Positions 60,052-64,000 of a stretch of DNA of 64,000 nucleotides are shown here, piece by piece (positions within the stretch are counted from its first letter, which is position 1; each line of letters starts with the position of its first letter). Both the position numbers and the translations under genes were made by a program. The notes under the pieces were generated by a model, which saw nothing but the letters and a program-made list of their open reading frames with translations, was not told where the DNA came from and ran no database searches. Source of the DNA: Daphnia pulex (taxonomy: Eukaryota > Arthropoda > Branchiopoda > Diplostraca > Daphniidae); the NCBI RefSeq assembly GCF_021134715.1, contig NC_060019.1, positions 7,564,001-7,628,000 of the forward strand, given 5' to 3'.

Positions 60052-63000
60052 AATGATTTTCATTTATTGATCAATAAAAAAAAAGATGGCCCTTTTTTCT
60101 ATATCATCCTTTTTTTTTCTCTTTCATATTGTGCGTCGTGTGTAATATTTTGGAGTTGTGTCTCTCGCGGTCGTCGCATCAAAAACTTTGACCCCCCACT
60201 TCCACAAATCTCTACGCGAATGTAGAAAATTGCACGCCAGCAGCACACGTAATATAAATATATTTATAAATATATAACAGCTGTTATATCCCGCGAATCG
60301 CGCGCGCTACCGCAATGATTTTTTTCTTCTTCTTTGAGCAGCCTCTTACATATTTTATGTATGGCGCCGCCGTCTATACATTTTATATATACTTGTGTCC
60401 TTCCGGATCAAATAATAAAAGATGCAAAGCGAGTGAAAAAAAAAGTAAAAAAAAGTATAATATTATATTTATGCTGTCTTTCACACTACCTCCCTTTTTC
60501 CTTCCCCCCGCCGGTAAATTATGCATTTGTATGTAATTCTCTATAATTATCAATCTCATTTTGTTTTTCTTTCATCTTTTTAAACACATCTCGGTCTAGC
60601 TCTGCTCGTTGATATATTTACATGGCCAATAATATTTGAAAATATGGCGACAACATTTTTTTCAATCTTTTGTCTCATGTTCCTTATAATCTCTATCTCT
60701 CTCTCGTTCGTCGATTTTTGAATTTCCCGGTCTTTTTTTTGTAATTTTCGAGCCAAAATTAAATGAAACGACATGAAATTGATTTGCAAACGTTGTGTCT
60801 TTTTTTCTTTTTTATGGAAAATAAAATCTTTGATTAGTCTCAGTATATTTGTTTTAACTGGGTGATATAAATAACACGGACTGGTGGCCAGTCACTGATT
60901 TTCGATTGAAACGGCTTTTCGGCAGAATTCCAGCAGCAGCAGCAGCAGCTGTCTGTCGGAAGCAGCTGGACCGTTCAGATTCGGCACCCCTGATGAGTGA
61001 TAATGGCCCGACTGGACACGACTCTAGCTCTCTCTATAATGCCAAACTAGCTGCTGGCCTGCTGGCCTGTTCCTGATGTTTTTTGTTTCTTTGCCTCCCA
61101 CACTTTGTTCTTTTATTATGGGACTATAATGTACGAGTATCAGTGCCGGCCAACGTCCGTCCATTGTCTTCAGAAAAAACCAACCCCAGCACCAAGAAAA
61201 GATGGGCGGAGGGACTTTTCCTTCCAGTCGGTCCCATTGATTTATGTCGTCTAAGAAGAAATAAGAAGGATAAGATTCTAAAACAAAATGAAAATAAAAT
61301 AAAATAAAATAAAGGAGAATAGACAAGGAGAGTCCTCGACGTGTATAGGATAACAAGTCTACCACACATCATCGATCTCTCTACACGAACGCGCCGATAT
61401 ATTTGAGTCGCAAATAGCCGCTCTATATATACAGCAGCGACACAAGCGGATAGGCTACGTGGGACCTGGCCGCCTGTGTCCAAAGATCAAATCGATCCGC
61501 AATGCCTGGCTGATGCTGCTGGGCGCACAGGAACATCACACACAGACACACACTCTGCCATTGTCTATAGAGAGAGACATTTTGACTGAACTGATGGGCT
61601 GCTGGGCACGGCAACGCCTATCCAGTCACACAGCTCAGCCCGTCTTTGACTTTTCTCCCCTTCATTGTCACGAAATGTTTGAATCTTTGATCTTTTTCCC
61701 TGCTGGGAGGCCGGCCCGGCCCGTCAACGTCAGGGCCAACAGATTTCATCATTTCTTTGACTTAGACACAGCTGCCCGTCTGTGTATTTACCAATTCATT
61801 TGATTTATCACGCGTTAGCCTTTGTCGCTCTGGCAGAGTCGGCCAGCGCAAAAGTCGTCCGTTATATAGTCGGACAACTGAATGTACTACTCCGCTAGTC
61901 CGTCCGCCCATCACTCAAAACCTACGCGGGCGACTGGTCCTGAATAAATGATCCTCCGCCGGTCCGCAGAAGAGCAAAGTGCTGCATGCGACGGACACGC
62001 GCGCTGGCCGTCCACATCCCATTTTTATTTGACCCACCGGCCCGACGTAAATTCTCTTTGATTGTGGCCAATCATCAATACTGAAATTGTCTTCACCTGT
62101 GGGTGTGTCAAAGCCAAAGCTCAGGATCAGGATCAGTCCAGGAAAAAATAAAAGAATTGGCGTGAGCCGCCCGTCTTATCTATTCCTCACGCCCTTTTTT
62201 AGTTCCGTTCCCGCAGACCAAAGAAAGAAAAAAGAAAGAAAATCCCGAACGAAAATAGAGTGCTGGGCCTTTCTTCTTTTTTTACGATTATTGGCCGGGT
62301 TCTTCTTTTTCCCATTTGATTGCTTTCGGTGGCCACTATATGTTGTCGTCTAGAGTGGGCCGGCAAATGTGTGCTGTCCATTCAGCACCGGCAGCGGCGG
62401 CACAGTGTCCGGCTTTTTGTCAATCACGCCAGCAGTCTTGACTCTCTGCGCTGGCCGGCCGATCGATTAGATATCCAGTGTCGCCCTTTGATTCACCCCC
62501 CGCTATTATTCGCTCACTCTCTCCATCCCAGTGCTGTCCATCTCCACTATATATGTACACACAGCCCAGCAGGAGCGCACACACAATGAATAGCTGATGG
62601 GATTTTCTCTTTGTCGTTACCTTAGTGTCCAACTGGTCCCGCGTGATCGTGAATATGTACAAAAGGCGCCGCTTGATCGAAACCTGCACTTCTCTTCGTC
62701 CGGTATATTCAAAAATATTCAAATAAAATAAAAAAGCGCGGGAGCAAAAAGGTTTGACAGTGTGGTGGTAGGTGATGGAGAGCGCGCGTGACACGATGGG
62801 TATACATCCGCGTGTATGCATACAGTCTGTACACACTGGGGATTAGTTTGGCGGATGGATCCAGCCGCCGGAGCAGTTGGGTTACACACAGTATATATAG
62901 AGAGATGGCAGAAGAGATAAATGGATAATGGAAAAAAGATTGATATATTATATGTACGTACAGTACGTATGTAGAGACGGACGTATAGACGGAAAAGAGA

Positions 63001-64000
63001 CCGGGGCGACTCGAGTTGATTGCAACATGGGCCGACGTACACACACAGACGCGCCCGTCTCTCTCTCTATCCTATAGACTGCGCTATGGTCCTGTATGCC
63101 AATAAAGAAGCAATAAGAGGCGGCCCAGCGGAACGTGATGCCGGGCAAGTGGTATTATCTCCAAGTCAGTGCTGGGAGAAAAAAAGAAAAGAAGAAGAAA
63201 TCCGAATCAGAAAAAAATAAATCAAGATAAACCGTTCAAGCTCTTTATTTCTCTCTAGCTAGATTTGACTTGAAGGCCAGCAGCTCAGCTGGCCAATGCT
63301 GGCCATATCCAGCTTTGGCTGGCACGGCGTCTATAAAAGTGCAGTGATAAAGCACTGCTGCTGGCCTATACGCCCGGCCTGGGAGAAATAGAAGAAATGG
63401 AATGACTGCTCTGCTCCTGAAAAGAACAAAGACCGTCATGGATATCTTATTATCTACGACGGAATAATATTGGATCAACTTACAGGCTGCGGAATCTTAG
63501 CGACGGCCGGGTCGGACTAATCAAGCTGTATTCCGTTCTCCTCCTCCTCGTCTCCTTATTTCTAATCTCTTTCAAGTTGCTGTTGCTGTAATTGTAGACG
63601 TCAGAGAGTTCTATCGGTTGCCATAACATGTACGCGGTAATTAGGACAAAGGACGAGAAAAATAAACTACCAGATATCCTTTATCAAAACATCTCTCACT
63701 CTCGACTTCCGCCCATAGTCAGGTTGCTGCCTCAATGGCGGTAATTAGTTGCTCCGGATTCAATTAATCACAAGAGCATTTTTCTTGGACGAGGAGTACT
63801 ATTATGTATCATATCACACGAGTGACGTCTACTTGTTAACCAAATGATTAAATACCTTTGGCCGTCGTCAATAATCAACTTGATGACAAATGTCTGTTTC
63901 ATTTAAATTCAAATGAATCTCGTGGCGAATAGAAGATTTCAGGAAGTATAACTGAGTTTTAATTTAAGCAGTTGTAATTGGAAATTGCAAATTAGGAAAA
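60052..64000. other. Gene-poor terminal region
   Basis: About 3.9 kb with no recognised gene. It has T-rich tracts, a (CAG)n run near 60933-60950 and many CTGGCC/TGCTGGGC words (for example around 61050, 61510, 61600 and 63270-63380). It may be intergenic or the flank of a gene beyond the window. Confidence 0.5.

Overview
This is a eukaryotic, arthropod-type genomic window, most likely a branchiopod crustacean such as Daphnia. The evidence is spliced genes with GT-AG introns of about 60-90 bp in the middle of the window, protein sequences that follow insect and crustacean orthologues, and a degenerate SPOP-like BTB gene of a family I recall as expanded in Daphnia. The species call is inference. 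Exon joins below were made by hand from frame, splice dinucleotides and family knowledge; no alignment was run.

Layout. (1) 1-12259 (+): 3' two thirds of an Ih/HCN channel gene from S3 to the stop, with introns up to about 5.7 kb, a 40-codon cassette exon in the S4-S5 linker, and a 209 bp Tc1/mariner-type MITE in one intron. (2) 13647-38090: a compact housekeeping block. PHAX (-), SAR1 (+), a BTB/SPOP-like pseudogene, PDIA4/ERp72 (+), an unrecognised PPxY-motif protein (+), the SNM1-family nuclease Apollo/DCLRE1B (-), signal peptidase SEC11 (+), OST subunit ribophorin II (-), nucleoplasmin-type FKBP39/46 (-), and MARCH1/8-type E3 ligase (+). (3) About 38.9-49.5 kb: long gene-poor DNA full of simple repeats and TATATA palindromes. 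(4) 49524-59687 (+): an RGS7-binding-protein-like gene (R7BP family) with long introns. (5) 59.7-64 kb: its 3' UTR and more gene-poor DNA.

How the genes relate. Four genes in the middle block act at or next to the ER: SAR1 in COPII budding, PDIA4 in disulfide formation, SEC11 in signal-peptide cleavage and ribophorin II in N-glycosylation. ACGT-core or ERSE-II-like elements of the kind bound by ATF6/XBP1/CREB3 factors lie upstream of each. The two flanking genes, HCN and R7BP-like, are signalling genes with long introns. No complete unknown multi-gene system was found. The most interesting signals are the HCN cassette exon with three tandem in-frame acceptors, a PPxY adaptor-like protein with two possible 3' ends, a possible FKBP splice form lacking the PPIase domain, the MITE, and the possible ER-stress promoter pattern.
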